Assembly: GCF_004331255.1 (NCBI RefSeq)
Contig: NZ_SJOF01000004.1
Span: 124,001-188,000 of the forward strand
DNA from: Acinetobacter sp. ANC 4173
GTDB lineage: Bacteria; Pseudomonadota; Gammaproteobacteria; Pseudomonadales; Moraxellaceae
DNA length: 64,000 bases
Reading direction: 5' to 3'
Below, piece by piece: positions 53,917 through 63,760 of this stretch; positions within the stretch are counted from its first letter, which is position 1; each line of letters begins with the position of its first letter. Position numbers and translations under genes: made by a program. A model generated the notes under the pieces. It was given only the letters and a program-made list of their open reading frames with translations. It made no database searches and had not been told where the DNA came from.

Positions 53917-55230
53917 TTATGCTTTCATTTCAGCAAAGGTTTCTTTTGCAGCCTGAATAGTAAATGCAATATCTTCATCGCTATGCGCACTTGAAATGAA
54001 GCCTGCTTCAAATGCCGATGGCGCCAAGTTCACACCACGGTCTAACATACCATGGAAAAATTTACGGAATGCAGCAATATCACATTTCAGCATTGAATCA
54101 AAACTAGTGATGTCTTCTTGATCGGTAAAGTAAAGACCAAACATAGCACCCGCTTGTTGAGTTTTGAAAGGAATACCGGCAGCATCAGCTTCTTGCTGTA
54201 ATCCCGCCAAAAGCTTTTCTAACTGAGCTGTTAAGTTTTCATAGAAACCAGGTTGGCGTAAATGTTTGAACATTTCAATGCCTGCACGCATTGCGAGTGG
54301 ATTACCCGACAATGTACCCGCTTGGTACACTTTACCTAAAGGGGCAATACATTGCATGACTTCGCGTTTACCGCCAAAAGCACCAACGGGTAAACCTGCA
54401 CCAATAATTTTACCTAAAGTGGTTAAATCTGGTGTTACGCCATAATGCGCCTGTGCACCACCTAAACCAACACGGAAACCCGTCATTACTTCATCAATAA
54501 TGAACACAGAACCATGTTCATCACAGACTTCACGAATGGCTTGTAAGAAACCTTCAACAGGTTTTACCAAGTTCATGTTGCCCGCTACAGGTTCTACAAT
54601 TACACCCGCAATTTCAGCACCAAATTTAGCAAAACACTCTTTTAAGGTTGCAATGTCGTTATACGGTAAGGTTAAGGTATGTTTGGCAAAATCGGCAGGG
54701 ACACCCGCAGAAGTTGCTTCTCCTTCACCTGTCGTTAATAAGCCTGAACCCGCTTTTACCAATAATGAGTCAGAATGACCATGGTAACAGCCTTCAAATT
54801 TTACAATTTTGTCACGGCCTGTATAACCACGTGCCAAACGAATCGCCGTCATGGTTGCTTCAGTACCTGAGTTGGTCATACGCACCATTTCAATCGATGG
54901 CATAATTTCACAAATCACATCAGCCAAAGTGGTTTCATGTACTGTTGGTGCACCAAAACTCAAACCATCCACCGCAGCTTCTTGAACTGCTTTAATAATG
55001 GCTGGATGTGCATGTCCAAGAATCATTGGCCCCCAAGAACCAACATAATCCACATAACGCTTACCATCCACATCAAACAAATAAGCCCCTTGCGCTTTTT
55101 CAATAAAGATGGGTGTCCCCCCCACACTATTAAATGCACGTACAGGCGAATTCACACCACCTGGAATATGTTTACTGGCTTGTTTAAATAGTTGTTCTTG
55201 CTTTGGAGATAAGCTCATGAATTTACTCAA
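53917..55230 (-). CDS. hemL: Glutamate-1-semialdehyde 2,1-aminomutase
   Basis: 437 residues, normal length. Family marks: [23 protein letters not shown] at the start, [55 protein letters not shown] and the PLP-binding lysine in [17 protein letters not shown]. It makes 5-aminolevulinate, the C5 entry to heme, in the cytoplasm. It starts 29 bases after thiE on the same strand and is probably co-transcribed; both depend on pathways with no common step, so the pairing is positional only. Confidence 0.96.
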   Translation of the reverse strand: MSKFMSLSPKQEQLFKQASKHIPGGVNSPVRAFNSVGGTPIFIEKAQGAYLFDVDGKRYVDYVGSWGPMILGHAHPAIIKAVQEAAVDGLSFGAPTVHETTLADVICEIMPSIEMVRMTNSGTEATMTAIRLARGYTGRDKIVKFEGCYHGHSDSLLVKAGSGLLTTGEGEATSAGVPADFAKHTLTLPYNDIATLKECFAKFGAEIAGVIVEPVAGNMNLVKPVEGFLQAIREVCDEHGSVFIIDEVMTGFRVGLGGAQAHYGVTPDLTTLGKIIGAGLPVGAFGGKREVMQCIAPLGKVYQAGTLSGNPLAMRAGIEMFKHLRQPGFYENLTAQLEKLLAGLQQEADAAGIPFKTQQAGAMFGLYFTDQEDITSFDSMLKCDIAAFRKFFHGMLDRGVNLAPSAFEAGFISSAHSDEDIAFTIQAAKETFAEMKA

Positions 55231-55259
55231 CCTAAATAGAAAATAATCGACTTACAACA

Positions 55260-55898
55260 TTATGCAGTTTTAGCAAATAACTGTGCCCATGCATGCACAC
55301 GGGATGGGATGTCAGCTACATTCAGCGCTAATATATCACTAATTACTGCGCAAAGGTCCGCACCTTTGGTGATCACAAGCCCTGAATTTTCAACGCTTAA
55401 ACCACCAATTGCACAAATAGGCACTGCAAATTTCTGCCTCGCCTGAGCAATCACTTCAATCCCCACATTCCCTGCTTCTGGCTTGGTTGCAGTTGCATAG
55501 ACGGCACCAAATGCCACATAAGTCGCACCTTCCGAAATCGCCTTTTCTGCTAAGGCTAAAGAATTTAAACAGGTACGGCCAATAATTACCCCTTGTGGCA
55601 AACGAGCAACTGCATCAGCAATTTCACCATCATCCTGCCCTAAATGCACACCCAATCCGTATTGTTGTGCAAGAGCCAAATCATCATTAATCACAAAAGG
55701 CACAGCATACTGCTCGCATACTGCTTTAATTTGCTCTACTTCTACTGGCTGATCCGCCTGACTTATTTTTTTACGGCGATATTGAAGAATTGCAATCTGT
55801 CCAGTTGCCAAAGCTGCGTGTAATTTTTCTAGCAATACATTTAACGGATCATCATTGGTAATGAGGTATAAACCACGCATAAAAACGCCTTTCCACAA
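55260..55898 (-). CDS. thiE: Thiamine-phosphate synthase
   Basis: 212 residues. A TIM barrel with ILQYRRKKISQ (QYR pyrophosphate loop), VIGRTCLNSLALAEKAISEGATYVAFGAVYATATKPEAG (the T.TK phosphate loop) and VPICAIGGLSVENSG. It joins HMP-pyrophosphate and thiazole phosphate. The usual GxSxH element after the substrate loop is GRTCLN here, a variation. It is upstream of hemL by 29 bases. A second ThiE-like barrel is fused to a Nudix domain near 15.3 kb. Confidence 0.88.
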   Translation of the reverse strand: MWKGVFMRGLYLITNDDPLNVLLEKLHAALATGQIAILQYRRKKISQADQPVEVEQIKAVCEQYAVPFVINDDLALAQQYGLGVHLGQDDGEIADAVARLPQGVIIGRTCLNSLALAEKAISEGATYVAFGAVYATATKPEAGNVGIEVIAQARQKFAVPICAIGGLSVENSGLVITKGADLCAVISDILALNVADIPSRVHAWAQLFAKTA

Positions 55899-55940
55899 CA
55901 GTTTAAAGAATCAATCTAGAGATAAATTCTAAGATTTCAT

Positions 55941-55972
55941 AAAAAAGCCATCATAGCATTATGATGACTTTT
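55941..55972 (-). terminator. Terminator of rnk
   Basis: AAAAGCCATCAT and ATGATGACTTTT form a stem with one mismatch over a short loop. On the minus strand a T run follows, so it ends the rnk transcript before thiE. Confidence 0.75.
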
Positions 55973-56016
55973 CGACAGATCAGATTTGACCTAATTCCAT
56001 GCGTTAAGTGCCAAAC

Positions 56017-56421
56017 TTATAAATAATCGCCTTCACGTTCAGGTTGATACAATACGCGTTCGATTCTAACCTTCATTAAATGTCCATCAGGTTGCGGCCA
56101 TTCAATTTCCTGCCCCTCAGCGAGTCCCAGAATTGCTGCACCTACGGGAGCAAGCACATTCACCTGTCCTTTATCGCCACGAAAATCATGCGGATAAACC
56201 AAGGTAATTTCTGTAGCCGTCGTGTCTGGTGAAATGGTCACCAAAACACGTGCATTCATGGTCACGACATTGGCAGGAACATCTTGCGGAGCAACAACAT
56301 TTGCACGCGCAAGCTCCTCTTCCAAATGTTCCATAGTCGGCGTTAATTTTGATTGGTGTTCTAACATGGTTTCTAAACGATTCAGGTCTTGTTCAGAAAC
56401 AATAATGGTAGGTTTGTCCAT
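56017..56421 (-). CDS. rnk: Nucleoside diphosphate kinase regulator (Rnk)
   Basis: 134 residues from the ATG at 56421 (MDKPTIIVS), which has AAGGA eight bases upstream; a longer frame to 56580 overlaps the glyA terminator and is wrong. The N-terminal coiled coil (LNRLETMLEHQSKLTPTMEHLEEELARA) and the C-terminal FKBP-like GreA/GreB domain (VYPHDFRGDKGQVNVLAPVGAAILGLAEGQEIEW) fit Rnk. Such proteins contact RNA polymerase like Gre factors without anti-pausing tips and were named for Ndk effects. It is a single gene. Confidence 0.9.
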   Translation of the reverse strand: MDKPTIIVSEQDLNRLETMLEHQSKLTPTMEHLEEELARANVVAPQDVPANVVTMNARVLVTISPDTTATEITLVYPHDFRGDKGQVNVLAPVGAAILGLAEGQEIEWPQPDGHLMKVRIERVLYQPEREGDYL

Positions 56422-56543
56422 AAAACCGTCCTTCTTTAAAAAGATCATGTTGAAGTAATGATTTGTTTGTTCTTTATTTTCACTTACTGATTTATTTATA
56501 ACAGAAAATGAAGAATGATGATGATAAGCATTTTGTATAGATA

Positions 56544-56572
56544 TAAAAAAAGCCCCCCTTGAGGGAGGCTTC
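56544..56572 (-). terminator. Terminator of glyA
   Basis: AGCCCCCCTT and GAGGGAGGCT form a stem with a single mismatch and a tight loop. A run of A lies on its left, giving T residues after the stem on the minus strand. Confidence 0.85.
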
Positions 56573-56588
56573 TCAAGCAAACTGCTAA

Positions 56589-57842
56589 TTATTTTGCATA
56601 TACAGGGAATTTAGCACATACCGCTGCAACTTTCGCTTTTACTGTTGCAATTACAGTTTCGCTACCTTTTGAATCTAGAATGTCAGCAATCCAGCCCGCC
56701 AATTCGCGAACTTCTGCTTCACCAAAACCACGAGTCGTGACTGCTGGTGTACCAATACGAATACCAGAAGTAACAAACGGAGAACGTGGGTCGTTTGGTA
56801 CTGAGTTTTTGTTCACAGTAATGTGAGCAGCACCTAACCAAGCATCCGCATCTTTACCAGTAATGTCTTGTTTAATTAAAGATAACAAGAACAAGTGGTT
56901 TTCTGTACCACCAGAAACAACATCATAACCACGAGCAATTAATACTTCAGCCATCGCTTGAGCATTTTTAACCACTTGTTGTTGATATTCTTTGTATTCA
57001 GGTGCCATCGCTTCTTTAAAGCAAATTGCTTTAGCTGCAATCGCATGAACTAATGGACCACCTTGGTTTCCTGGGAATACTGCTGATTGAAGTTTTTTCT
57101 CAATTTCTTCATTCGCTTTTGCCAAGATTAAACCAGAACGTGGACCACGAAGTGTTTTGTGAGTCGTCGTCGTCGTTACGTCAGCAATTTGCACTGGGCT
57201 TGGGTAAACGCCCGCAGCAACTAGACCAGCAACGTGTGCCATGTCTACAAATAGGTAAGCACCAACCTTGTCCGCGATGTCACGGAAACGTTGCCAATCA
57301 ACGATTTGGCTATATGCAGAGAAACCAGCAACGATCATACGTGGCTTGTGTTCAACGGCTAAACGCTCAACTTCTTCATAATCGATCTCGCCAGTTTCTG
57401 GGTTTAGACCGTACTGAATTGCATTATATGTTTTACCAGAGAAGCTAACTTTAGCACCGTGAGTCAAGTGACCACCGTGAGCCAAGCTCATGCCTAAAAC
57501 AGTATCACCTGGGTTAAGAAGCGCTAAGTAAACAGCAGAGTTTGCTTGTGAACCTGCGTGTGGTTGCACGTTTGCGTAATCTGCACCAAAAAGCTCTTTA
57601 GCACGGTCAATTGCTAATTGTTCAATTACGTCTACATATTCACAACCGCCATAGTAGCGTTTGCCTGGGTAGCCTTCTGCATATTTGTTAGTGAGTTTTG
57701 ATCCTTGAGCTTCCATTACTGCTGGTGAGCAATAGTTTTCTGATGCGATTAACTCAATGTGAGCTTCCTGACGAGCGTCTTCGTTAGAAATTGCTTGAGC
57801 TAATTCTGGATCAAATTCAGCAATAGAGATATTGGCAAACAT
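56589..57842 (-). CDS. glyA: Serine hydroxymethyltransferase
   Basis: 417 residues, the usual bacterial SHMT length. Marks: [60 protein letters not shown] and the PLP lysine in [17 protein letters not shown]. It turns serine plus tetrahydrofolate into glycine and methylene-THF. Codons are strongly biased (like ahpC), so expression is high. It is monocistronic with terminators at both sides. Confidence 0.98.
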   Translation of the reverse strand: MFANISIAEFDPELAQAISNEDARQEAHIELIASENYCSPAVMEAQGSKLTNKYAEGYPGKRYYGGCEYVDVIEQLAIDRAKELFGADYANVQPHAGSQANSAVYLALLNPGDTVLGMSLAHGGHLTHGAKVSFSGKTYNAIQYGLNPETGEIDYEEVERLAVEHKPRMIVAGFSAYSQIVDWQRFRDIADKVGAYLFVDMAHVAGLVAAGVYPSPVQIADVTTTTTHKTLRGPRSGLILAKANEEIEKKLQSAVFPGNQGGPLVHAIAAKAICFKEAMAPEYKEYQQQVVKNAQAMAEVLIARGYDVVSGGTENHLFLLSLIKQDITGKDADAWLGAAHITVNKNSVPNDPRSPFVTSGIRIGTPAVTTRGFGEAEVRELAGWIADILDSKGSETVIATVKAKVAAVCAKFPVYAK

Positions 57843-57947
57843 TAGCGAGGTCCTATGTATTTAGGGCTTTTAAGCCGTGCTAAGATTGGCGCGTATTGTA
57901 GCACGAAGTTTGCAAATATTGAGAATGAAGTTTGCTCAGTTTTACAT

Positions 57948-57986
57948 AAAAAAGCTCATGTTGATAAAAAAACATAAGCTTCTTTT
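57948..57986 (-). terminator. Terminator of the exported hydrolase gene
   Basis: AAGCTCATGTT and AACATAAGCTT pair with one mismatch over an AT-rich loop; the A run on the left gives T residues on the minus strand. Confidence 0.65.
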
Positions 57987-57998
57987 GTTCAACTCAAC

Positions 57999-59222
57999 TT
58001 ATTGAATTGGCATTAATGTTTGTACGTCTATCAAAATATTCGGAATATTTAGCACATAAGCCGTACCATGATCCCAAGTCGTATTGGTTCTATAGGTAAT
58101 CGGAGAGTTTTTAGCAGCATCTCCATCTAATAAACTATCGGTTGCCAGTTTTGGAACTGTAGTATCGGCAGCACCTTGATAAATAATAATAGGCGTACTT
58201 ATTTTAACCTGAAGGGGTTGTGAATCTATATCTAAGAACTTTTTCACTGGAGATAAGGTCATAAAACCACTTTGTGTTCGCGGGTAGTTACTAATGTCTC
58301 CAGCATGCGTTTGTGCATAAGCTTGCATACCTAAACCAAATTCCTGTCCTAAAGAGATATAACAATCCGTTTCAGCATTGTCGGCAATTTGGTCGGTTGG
58401 GGACTTAAACACTTGGCTGTATTGCAGGGTTGGATTTTGATTACGTAAGCCTGCGGTAATTAAAGCTGTAAATGTATCTAAGGAAGCCAACGTGGTAATT
58501 TTATCAGTTAAATCGGTTTGTTGAGCCGCAAGACTCTCGCCTGCCAACAAAATCAACTCAAGATTGGAAGCAGGTGCAACCGCCACGGTTCCTTTATAAT
58601 CCAGTTGTGCTCTCGATTGATATTGCGCTGCACTCAAAGCAGCATGCCCACCTTGTGAATGCCCAACAGTCATCCAACGATTCGATACTTTATTACCCAA
58701 ATAATTTCGTGCAGCGACAACTGCATCAGTAATTGAAAATGCTTCACTTTTTACATTTAAAAAAGGATGTAATTCATTATTTGCAGGCTCACCCAGACCT
58801 TCGTAATCTGGAGCAACGACTACATAGCCTGCTGTTAATAAACCATCAATCATCGATTTAATATAGCTATTTAATTGACTACGACTAGGCGCACAAATAT
58901 CCGCAACTCCAGTTGTACCATGCGCCCAAACCACTATTGGCCAACCTTTAGCAGGCGGTGCTGTTTTTGGTGTAAAGACCAAAGCCGTGGCTTGTACTTC
59001 TTCATTATTAATGCCGAGCATTTTATAAGTCATGACCACACTTTCACCTGCTGTCGCAGACATGTCAGTTAGATTATAAAGTGTTGGTGTAGAAACAACA
59101 GGATTTGCAATGTTGTTTTTGGGAATGTTATCCCCCGAATTATAAGAGTCATGATCATCATTACACGCACTTAATAGCATAGCCGTACTGGTCAAAACGG
59201 CGATCAGTATTCTTCTCTGCAT
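57999..59222 (-). CDS. Exported alpha/beta hydrolase lipoprotein (secretory-lipase-like)
   Basis: 407 residues with a lipoprotein signal ending LLSAC, so it is anchored at residue 20 in a membrane of the envelope. Nucleophile elbow GHSQGGHAALSAAQ gives the catalytic serine; VVVAPDYEGLGEP is the oxyanion region, YQGAADTTVP the aspartate region and WDHGTAY the histidine. The pattern fits the fungal-type LIP (secretory lipase) superfamily, acting on esters or triacylglycerols; the true substrate is unknown. It is a single gene. A polar linker of about 20 residues follows the cysteine. Confidence 0.82.
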   Translation of the reverse strand: MQRRILIAVLTSTAMLLSACNDDHDSYNSGDNIPKNNIANPVVSTPTLYNLTDMSATAGESVVMTYKMLGINNEEVQATALVFTPKTAPPAKGWPIVVWAHGTTGVADICAPSRSQLNSYIKSMIDGLLTAGYVVVAPDYEGLGEPANNELHPFLNVKSEAFSITDAVVAARNYLGNKVSNRWMTVGHSQGGHAALSAAQYQSRAQLDYKGTVAVAPASNLELILLAGESLAAQQTDLTDKITTLASLDTFTALITAGLRNQNPTLQYSQVFKSPTDQIADNAETDCYISLGQEFGLGMQAYAQTHAGDISNYPRTQSGFMTLSPVKKFLDIDSQPLQVKISTPIIIYQGAADTTVPKLATDSLLDGDAAKNSPITYRTNTTWDHGTAYVLNIPNILIDVQTLMPIQ

Positions 59223-59452
59223 CGTTTATATCCTTATTCAGTTTTTATTGTTTTTTGCTTCATTCTTAGCAACGTTTTATTTTTACTCTTTTTTATCATC
59301 TTGTTCAATTTTATTTCAATTTGGACAACATAAATCTTAAACAGCTTTCAGCATTTATCTTCCACAATCAAAGCCCATCAACACATTAAATTTGTTTCAT
59401 AAGTCCCGAAAATGTTAAATTGAGGCATTCTGCTGCACTTTAGGATTTTTAT

Positions 59453-60151
59453 ATGCATGCCATTATTTTGGATACAGAAACTCATACCTTAAATGGTCAA
59501 CCCATCGAAATTGCATATGCACCTATTGAAGTCGAAAACGGCAAACTGACTTTGGATAAGTCCAAATTATTTGACCAACTCTATAGCGTCGATGAGCCGA
59601 TCTCTTTTGCAGCTATGGCAGTACATCATATTTTAGAATCTGACCTAATAGACCGACCTCACTACAGTAGTTTTATCCTCCCAACCGATACACAATATAT
59701 TATTGGTCATAATGTCGATTATGATATTCGCGCCATTGAAAAATGTGGTGTCGATACCAGTTCAATTAAAGCAATCTGCACATTAGCACTGGCGCGTCGC
59801 GTTTGGCCCGATGCTGAAGCACATAATATTTCAGCCTTAATTTACATGATCAGCAAAGGCAGTGAAAAAGCCCGAGAAATGATTAAAAAAGCACATCGTG
59901 CAGATATGGACATTATTCTGACTGCCAACATTTTAATGCACATTGTTCATCAACTAAATATTAACAGTATTGAAGAACTTTATGCCGCTTCTGAAGATGC
60001 GAGAATTCCACGAAGCATTAACTTTGGCAAACATCGCGGTACCAATATCACAGATTTGCCTGCGGACTATATCCAATGGTTACTGCGTCAAGATGAGCTT
60101 GATCCCTACCTACGCAAGGCATTAGAAAATACGAATTTGGTCACATTATAA
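59453..60151 (+). CDS. exoX: Exodeoxyribonuclease X-like 3'-5' exonuclease
   Basis: 232 residues. The DEDD exonuclease motifs are present: ILDTETH (Exo I), GHNVDYDIRAIE (Exo II) and the later HRADMDIILTANIL (Exo III, with histidine before). The C-terminus has the DUF3820 signature INFGKHRGTNITDLPADYIQWLLRQDELDPYLRKALE, as in ExoX. It degrades DNA ends from 3' to 5' in mismatch repair and recombination. The C-terminal part may bind DNA. It is the first of possibly two genes: the next starts 87 bases on. Confidence 0.85.
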   Translation: MHAIILDTETHTLNGQPIEIAYAPIEVENGKLTLDKSKLFDQLYSVDEPISFAAMAVHHILESDLIDRPHYSSFILPTDTQYIIGHNVDYDIRAIEKCGVDTSSIKAICTLALARRVWPDAEAHNISALIYMISKGSEKAREMIKKAHRADMDIILTANILMHIVHQLNINSIEELYAASEDARIPRSINFGKHRGTNITDLPADYIQWLLRQDELDPYLRKALENTNLVTL

Positions 60152-60238
60152 TTCTATGATTTGTAATTAAATTTTAACAATAGTGTAATTTTCACGCAGT
60201 ATAGTCTGCTTAATTTATCTCATGGAATAAATTAAGAC

Positions 60239-60898
60239 ATGATTCACTATTCTAAAACACAATTAGGACATGACGCACTAAAACAACGTAGCTTGCCATT
60301 AAATGCAAGACAGCGTCGCTTGCTGGTTCTTATCGGAACTGAAGATTTTGACTCCATGAACGAAATCTTCAAACAGCGCCTTGCCCCGCCAGAACTGATT
60401 GAACAGTTAAGCGAAATGGGGCTAATTATGGCGTCAAGTATTCAGTCTTTGGCTGAAACAACCGATCCAATTCAAACTACATCGCTTCAAACACTGCATA
60501 CAGCACAGCAAAATGTTTTTACCCATCGTCTGACAAAAGAACCTCAACAGCCTATTCAATTAGAAATTACGGAACCTAGACCACAAGCTGTACGACTCAG
60601 TGAAGAACAAATCGTTCAACCTAACTCACCTATAGAAGTTGAACCTAAATTTGAAGATTTAGTCGCTCTGGATTTTGATGATGTTAAATATTTAATGGCG
60701 CAACTGCTGCAAAAATACTGCGGACTCATGGCAAAACAACTGATTCTGCGCATTCAAGGATCAGAGGATATTCGTGCGCTCAAATTATGCCAGATGCAAT
60801 GGATTACCCAGTTACAAGAAACTCGCATTCCGCCCAAAGAACTGAATCGAATTTTGCATCAAATAAATTTTTCACTGCAACGGCTTAATCCAGCGTGA
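60239..60898 (+). CDS. Hypothetical protein, 219 residues
   Basis: I do not recognise a family. The first 65 residues (LKQRSLPLNARQRRLLVLIGTEDFDSMNEIFKQRLAPPELIEQLSEMGLI) look like a small winged-helix or helical domain. A low-complexity glutamine/proline middle follows (about 75-130), then a helical C-terminus (VKYLMAQLLQKYCGLMAKQLILRIQGSEDIRALKLCQMQWITQL). No signal peptide and no membrane segment. It follows exoX on the same strand. The layout suggests a cytoplasmic DNA- or protein-binding regulator, but this is inference. Confidence 0.6.
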   Translation: MIHYSKTQLGHDALKQRSLPLNARQRRLLVLIGTEDFDSMNEIFKQRLAPPELIEQLSEMGLIMASSIQSLAETTDPIQTTSLQTLHTAQQNVFTHRLTKEPQQPIQLEITEPRPQAVRLSEEQIVQPNSPIEVEPKFEDLVALDFDDVKYLMAQLLQKYCGLMAKQLILRIQGSEDIRALKLCQMQWITQLQETRIPPKELNRILHQINFSLQRLNPA

Positions 60899-61111
60899 AA
60901 TTTTAAGACTTATTTTGTTTTAGACTATTCTAAATAGTATTTTACTGATGCATAAACGAATTGAAAAATCACCTGATAAATCAATTAACTGATACTAAAC
61001 AACCAATTGATATGCCTAATGTTAGGATTATTTGCATGGCATTTCTCTACCAAAGTCATATAGTTTTAAATCTAATTTTCAATGAAATAGAGCTATTTAG
61101 GTTCTGAAATA

Positions 61112-61456
61112 ATGCCACATATTTTAGTTTTTCATCCAGACGATCATCCTGCGCATCTTAAAAAAGTCGGCAATTGGGTCATTACCTTCCCACCTGATTC
61201 GCCTCTGGAATGTACTTCACAATTGATTATTCGTAGTGTCATTCCACCGCAAATGGACAAACAGTGGCAACTGCAAAGTTTAGAGATTCAGCAAACTGAA
61301 GTCATCCAGCATTGGGAAATCGTCTCGATATCTTATTTTGATGGAACAGATTTGAGAAAGTTGAATTCTGAACAATTCAATATCGATGCAGATAAAATGA
61401 TGAATGCTCTGACCTTAGACTTGAAAAAATATGATGTGTACGTCGAGTTAAAATAA
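61112..61456 (+). CDS. Hypothetical protein, 114 residues
   Basis: I do not recognise a family. The sequence begins MPHILVFHPDDHPAHLKKVGNWVITFPP, is mostly beta-like, and has no signal peptide, cysteine pair or repeat beyond one cysteine. The start ATG at 61112 has only a weak purine stretch upstream (ATTTAGG at some distance). It lies alone between the unknown 219-residue gene and a terminator at 61528. Soluble cytoplasmic protein of unknown function. Confidence 0.6.
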   Translation: MPHILVFHPDDHPAHLKKVGNWVITFPPDSPLECTSQLIIRSVIPPQMDKQWQLQSLEIQQTEVIQHWEIVSISYFDGTDLRKLNSEQFNIDADKMMNALTLDLKKYDVYVELK

Positions 61457-61527
61457 AAATTGAAGATTTATGATTGTTATACGTAATGTAATAAATGCTG
61501 TTATAAAATATAGAAGCCTATAACAGC

Positions 61528-61555
61528 AAGAACTCGCATTTCTGCGAGTTCTTTT
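61528..61555 (+). terminator. Terminator after the 114-residue protein gene
   Basis: AAGAACTCGCA (61528-61538) pairs with TGCGAGTTCTT (61543-61553), then T. A perfect 11-bp stem with 4-base loop. Confidence 0.85.
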
Positions 61556-61799
61556 ATGTTGGATGGCTAGTGCTGATTTTTTATTTGAACTTAACGTTGC
61601 AAATTCAATTAGCTGTCAATGATCCGTCCAACTACTTCGTAGCTCTTAGTGTTGCTAGCTACTGTAGTTTTAATATAAGACGATGCAATTTTTTTGGCAA
61701 GTCACTGTGACATTTCAAAACAACTTATATGCAAAAAGTACATTGATTTTGGAAAAAATGAATTTTAAAAAATCCAAGTTAATGATTTTATTATGAATT
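61556..61799. other. Intergenic region before tRNA-Arg
   Basis: About 240 bases, downstream of the tRNA gene on its strand. No open frame or clear structure was found. A short GTAGCT...GCTAGC-like dyad is present but weak. No att-like direct repeat of the tRNA 3' end was seen in the window, so no sign of an integrated element. Confidence 0.4.
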
Positions 61800-61876
61800 T
61801 GGTGCGGCCAGCGGGAATCGAACCCACGACCCCAAGCTTCGGAAACTTGTACTCTATCCAACTGAGCTATGGCCGC
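61800..61876 (-). tRNA. tRNA-Arg (anticodon CCG)
   Basis: Reading the minus strand gives a full cloverleaf: acceptor GCGGCCA pairing with TGGCCGC, discriminator A and an encoded CCA. The D arm is GCTC/GAGT, the anticodon stem CAAGT/GCTTG closes the loop TTCCGAA with anticodon CCG, and the T arm is GTGGG TTCGAAT CCCGC. It decodes CGG as arginine, a codon rare in this AT-rich genome. Confidence 0.95.
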
Positions 61877-62054
61877 GCGTGCACATCATAGCAAAAAAAT
61901 AAAGAAGTGAAAGCAACTATATAGAAATCATGCATTTTTATGCTTAGAGTTTAATCAATGTTCTAAGCATGCAACGCAGTATTCCCTGTAATTTACTTGG
62001 TTTATTTATCAAGATCGCTCACAATAGCCACACTCTATATGCTGTGAGAACTTC

Positions 62055-62990
62055 ATGACCGATGCATTACTGATCAGAGATTTGTCCAAAACTTATCGTA
62101 ATGGCTTTCAAGCCCTTAAGGGAATTAATTTAACCGTACCAGAAGGTGAGTTTTATGCGCTTCTTGGACCGAACGGTGCTGGCAAATCGACGACCATCGG
62201 GATTATTAGTTCTTTAACCAAAAAGACCGCGGGCACTGTCGAAATTTTTGGTCATAATCTTGATACACATCCATCGCAGGCCAAGCAATGCTTAGGTGTT
62301 GTGCCACAAGAATTTAACTTTGGTCAGTTTGAAAAAACCTTCGATATTTTGGTGACTCAGGCAGGTTATTATGGTATCCCCCGTAAAATTGCAGAGCAAC
62401 GTGCCGAACATTATTTAGAAAAATTAGGGCTTTGGGAAAAACGAAATACCCAAGGTCGTATGCTGTCAGGTGGTATGAAACGCCGCCTCATGATTGCACG
62501 CGCCATGATGCATGAACCAAAACTCCTTATTTTGGATGAACCTACTGCGGGTGTCGATATTGAGCTACGCCGCTCAATGTGGGATTTCCTAACTGAAATG
62601 AATGAAAATGGGACATCCATCATTTTAACGACACACTATTTAGAAGAAGCTGAAATGTTGTGTCGCCGCATTGCGATTATTGACCGTGGCGTGATTAAAG
62701 AAGATACCACCATGAAAGCCTTCCTTAATCAATTACACGAAGAATCCTTTATTTTTGACTTGGCTGAGCCAATTCAACCCCTACACCTTGATATTATTGG
62801 AGTTCGCTTCAATTTAATTGATCCAGTCACGCTTGAAGTCACCATGGACAAAGCTCATACCTTAAATCAATTATTTCAGCTACTTGAAGCACAAGGCATT
62901 CAAGTGAGTAGTATGCGCAATAAATCCAACCGCTTAGAAGAACTGTTTGTCAGACTTGTAGAGAAAAATTTGGAAGGAGCTACACCATGA
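62055..62990 (+). CDS. yadG: ABC exporter ATP-binding protein (YadG-like)
   Basis: 311 residues. The ATPase has Walker A GPNGAGKSTTIG, Q-loop (VPQEFNFGQF), signature LSGGMKRRLMIARAMMHEPK, Walker B LLILDEPTAGVD and switch histidine TTHYLEEAEM. A C-terminal extension of about 80 residues follows. This is the DrrA/YadG type of ABC-2 exporter. It overlaps the permease gene by four bases (ATGA), so they are translated together. The substrate is unknown; drug, lipid or polysaccharide export are all possible. Confidence 0.9.
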   Translation: MTDALLIRDLSKTYRNGFQALKGINLTVPEGEFYALLGPNGAGKSTTIGIISSLTKKTAGTVEIFGHNLDTHPSQAKQCLGVVPQEFNFGQFEKTFDILVTQAGYYGIPRKIAEQRAEHYLEKLGLWEKRNTQGRMLSGGMKRRLMIARAMMHEPKLLILDEPTAGVDIELRRSMWDFLTEMNENGTSIILTTHYLEEAEMLCRRIAIIDRGVIKEDTTMKAFLNQLHEESFIFDLAEPIQPLHLDIIGVRFNLIDPVTLEVTMDKAHTLNQLFQLLEAQGIQVSSMRNKSNRLEELFVRLVEKNLEGATP

Positions 62991-63760
62991 ACATGACTCA
63001 AATGCGTGTTGCTCTTTTCACATTGGTTCATAAAGAAGTTCGCCGCTTTATGCGAATTTGGCCACAAACATTATTGCCGCCAGCGATTACCATGAGTCTT
63101 TATTTTGTGATTTTTGGCAATTTGGTCGGCTCACGGATTGGTTCAATGGGCGGCTTTAGCTATATGCAGTTTATTGTACCCGGCTTAATTATGATGGCGG
63201 TGATTACCAATAGCTATGCCAACGTTTCCTCTAGTTTCTTTAGTGCCAAATTCCAAAAAAGTATTGAAGAACTGATTATGAGTCCAGTGCCTTTACATTT
63301 AGTCCTGTGGGGTTATGTGTTAGGCGGATTATCTCGCGGGGTCTTGGTGGGTATTATTGTCACCGCCATGAGCCTGTTTTTTACTGACTTATATATTACC
63401 AACTGGTTTGTAACTATATATACAGTGATTGTGACCTCATTATTATTTTCATTAGGTGGTTTTATTAATGCTGTTTACGCCAAATCTTTTGACGATATTT
63501 CAATCATTCCAACTTTTGTACTTACCCCTTTAACTTATTTAGGCGGTGTGTTTTATGCCATCAGTGCACTTAGCCCATTTTGGCAAAATCTTTCTTTAAT
63601 TAATCCTATTGTATATATGGTCAATGCTTTCCGTTTCGGAATTCTAGGTCATAGTGATGTGAATGTTTCGATTTCACTCACCGTAGTGACTTTATGTTGT
63701 GCTGTCCTTTACGGTATAGCGTATTATTTACTTTCTCGTGGCTCAGGAATGCGTGAATAA
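62987..63760 (+). CDS. yadH: ABC-2 type permease (YadH-like)
   Basis: 257 residues with six hydrophobic segments. It belongs to the ABC-2 permease family: the opening VHKEVRRFMRIWPQTLLPPAITMSLYFVIFGNLVG and the late PLTYLGGVFYAISALSPFWQNLSLINPIVYMVNAFRFGILG are characteristic of YadH. It forms the inner-membrane channel with the YadG-like ATPase that overlaps it by four bases. The stop codon overlaps the ATG of queF by one base (TAATG), so all three genes form one operon. Confidence 0.9.
   Translation: MNMTQMRVALFTLVHKEVRRFMRIWPQTLLPPAITMSLYFVIFGNLVGSRIGSMGGFSYMQFIVPGLIMMAVITNSYANVSSSFFSAKFQKSIEELIMSPVPLHLVLWGYVLGGLSRGVLVGIIVTAMSLFFTDLYITNWFVTIYTVIVTSLLFSLGGFINAVYAKSFDDISIIPTFVLTPLTYLGGVFYAISALSPFWQNLSLINPIVYMVNAFRFGILGHSDVNVSISLTVVTLCCAVLYGIAYYLLSRGSGMRE

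Noticed and set aside
61800..61876. tRNA-Arg as an integration site for a mobile element
   Set aside because: No integrase gene and no repeat of the tRNA 3' end occur in the window; flanking genes are core.
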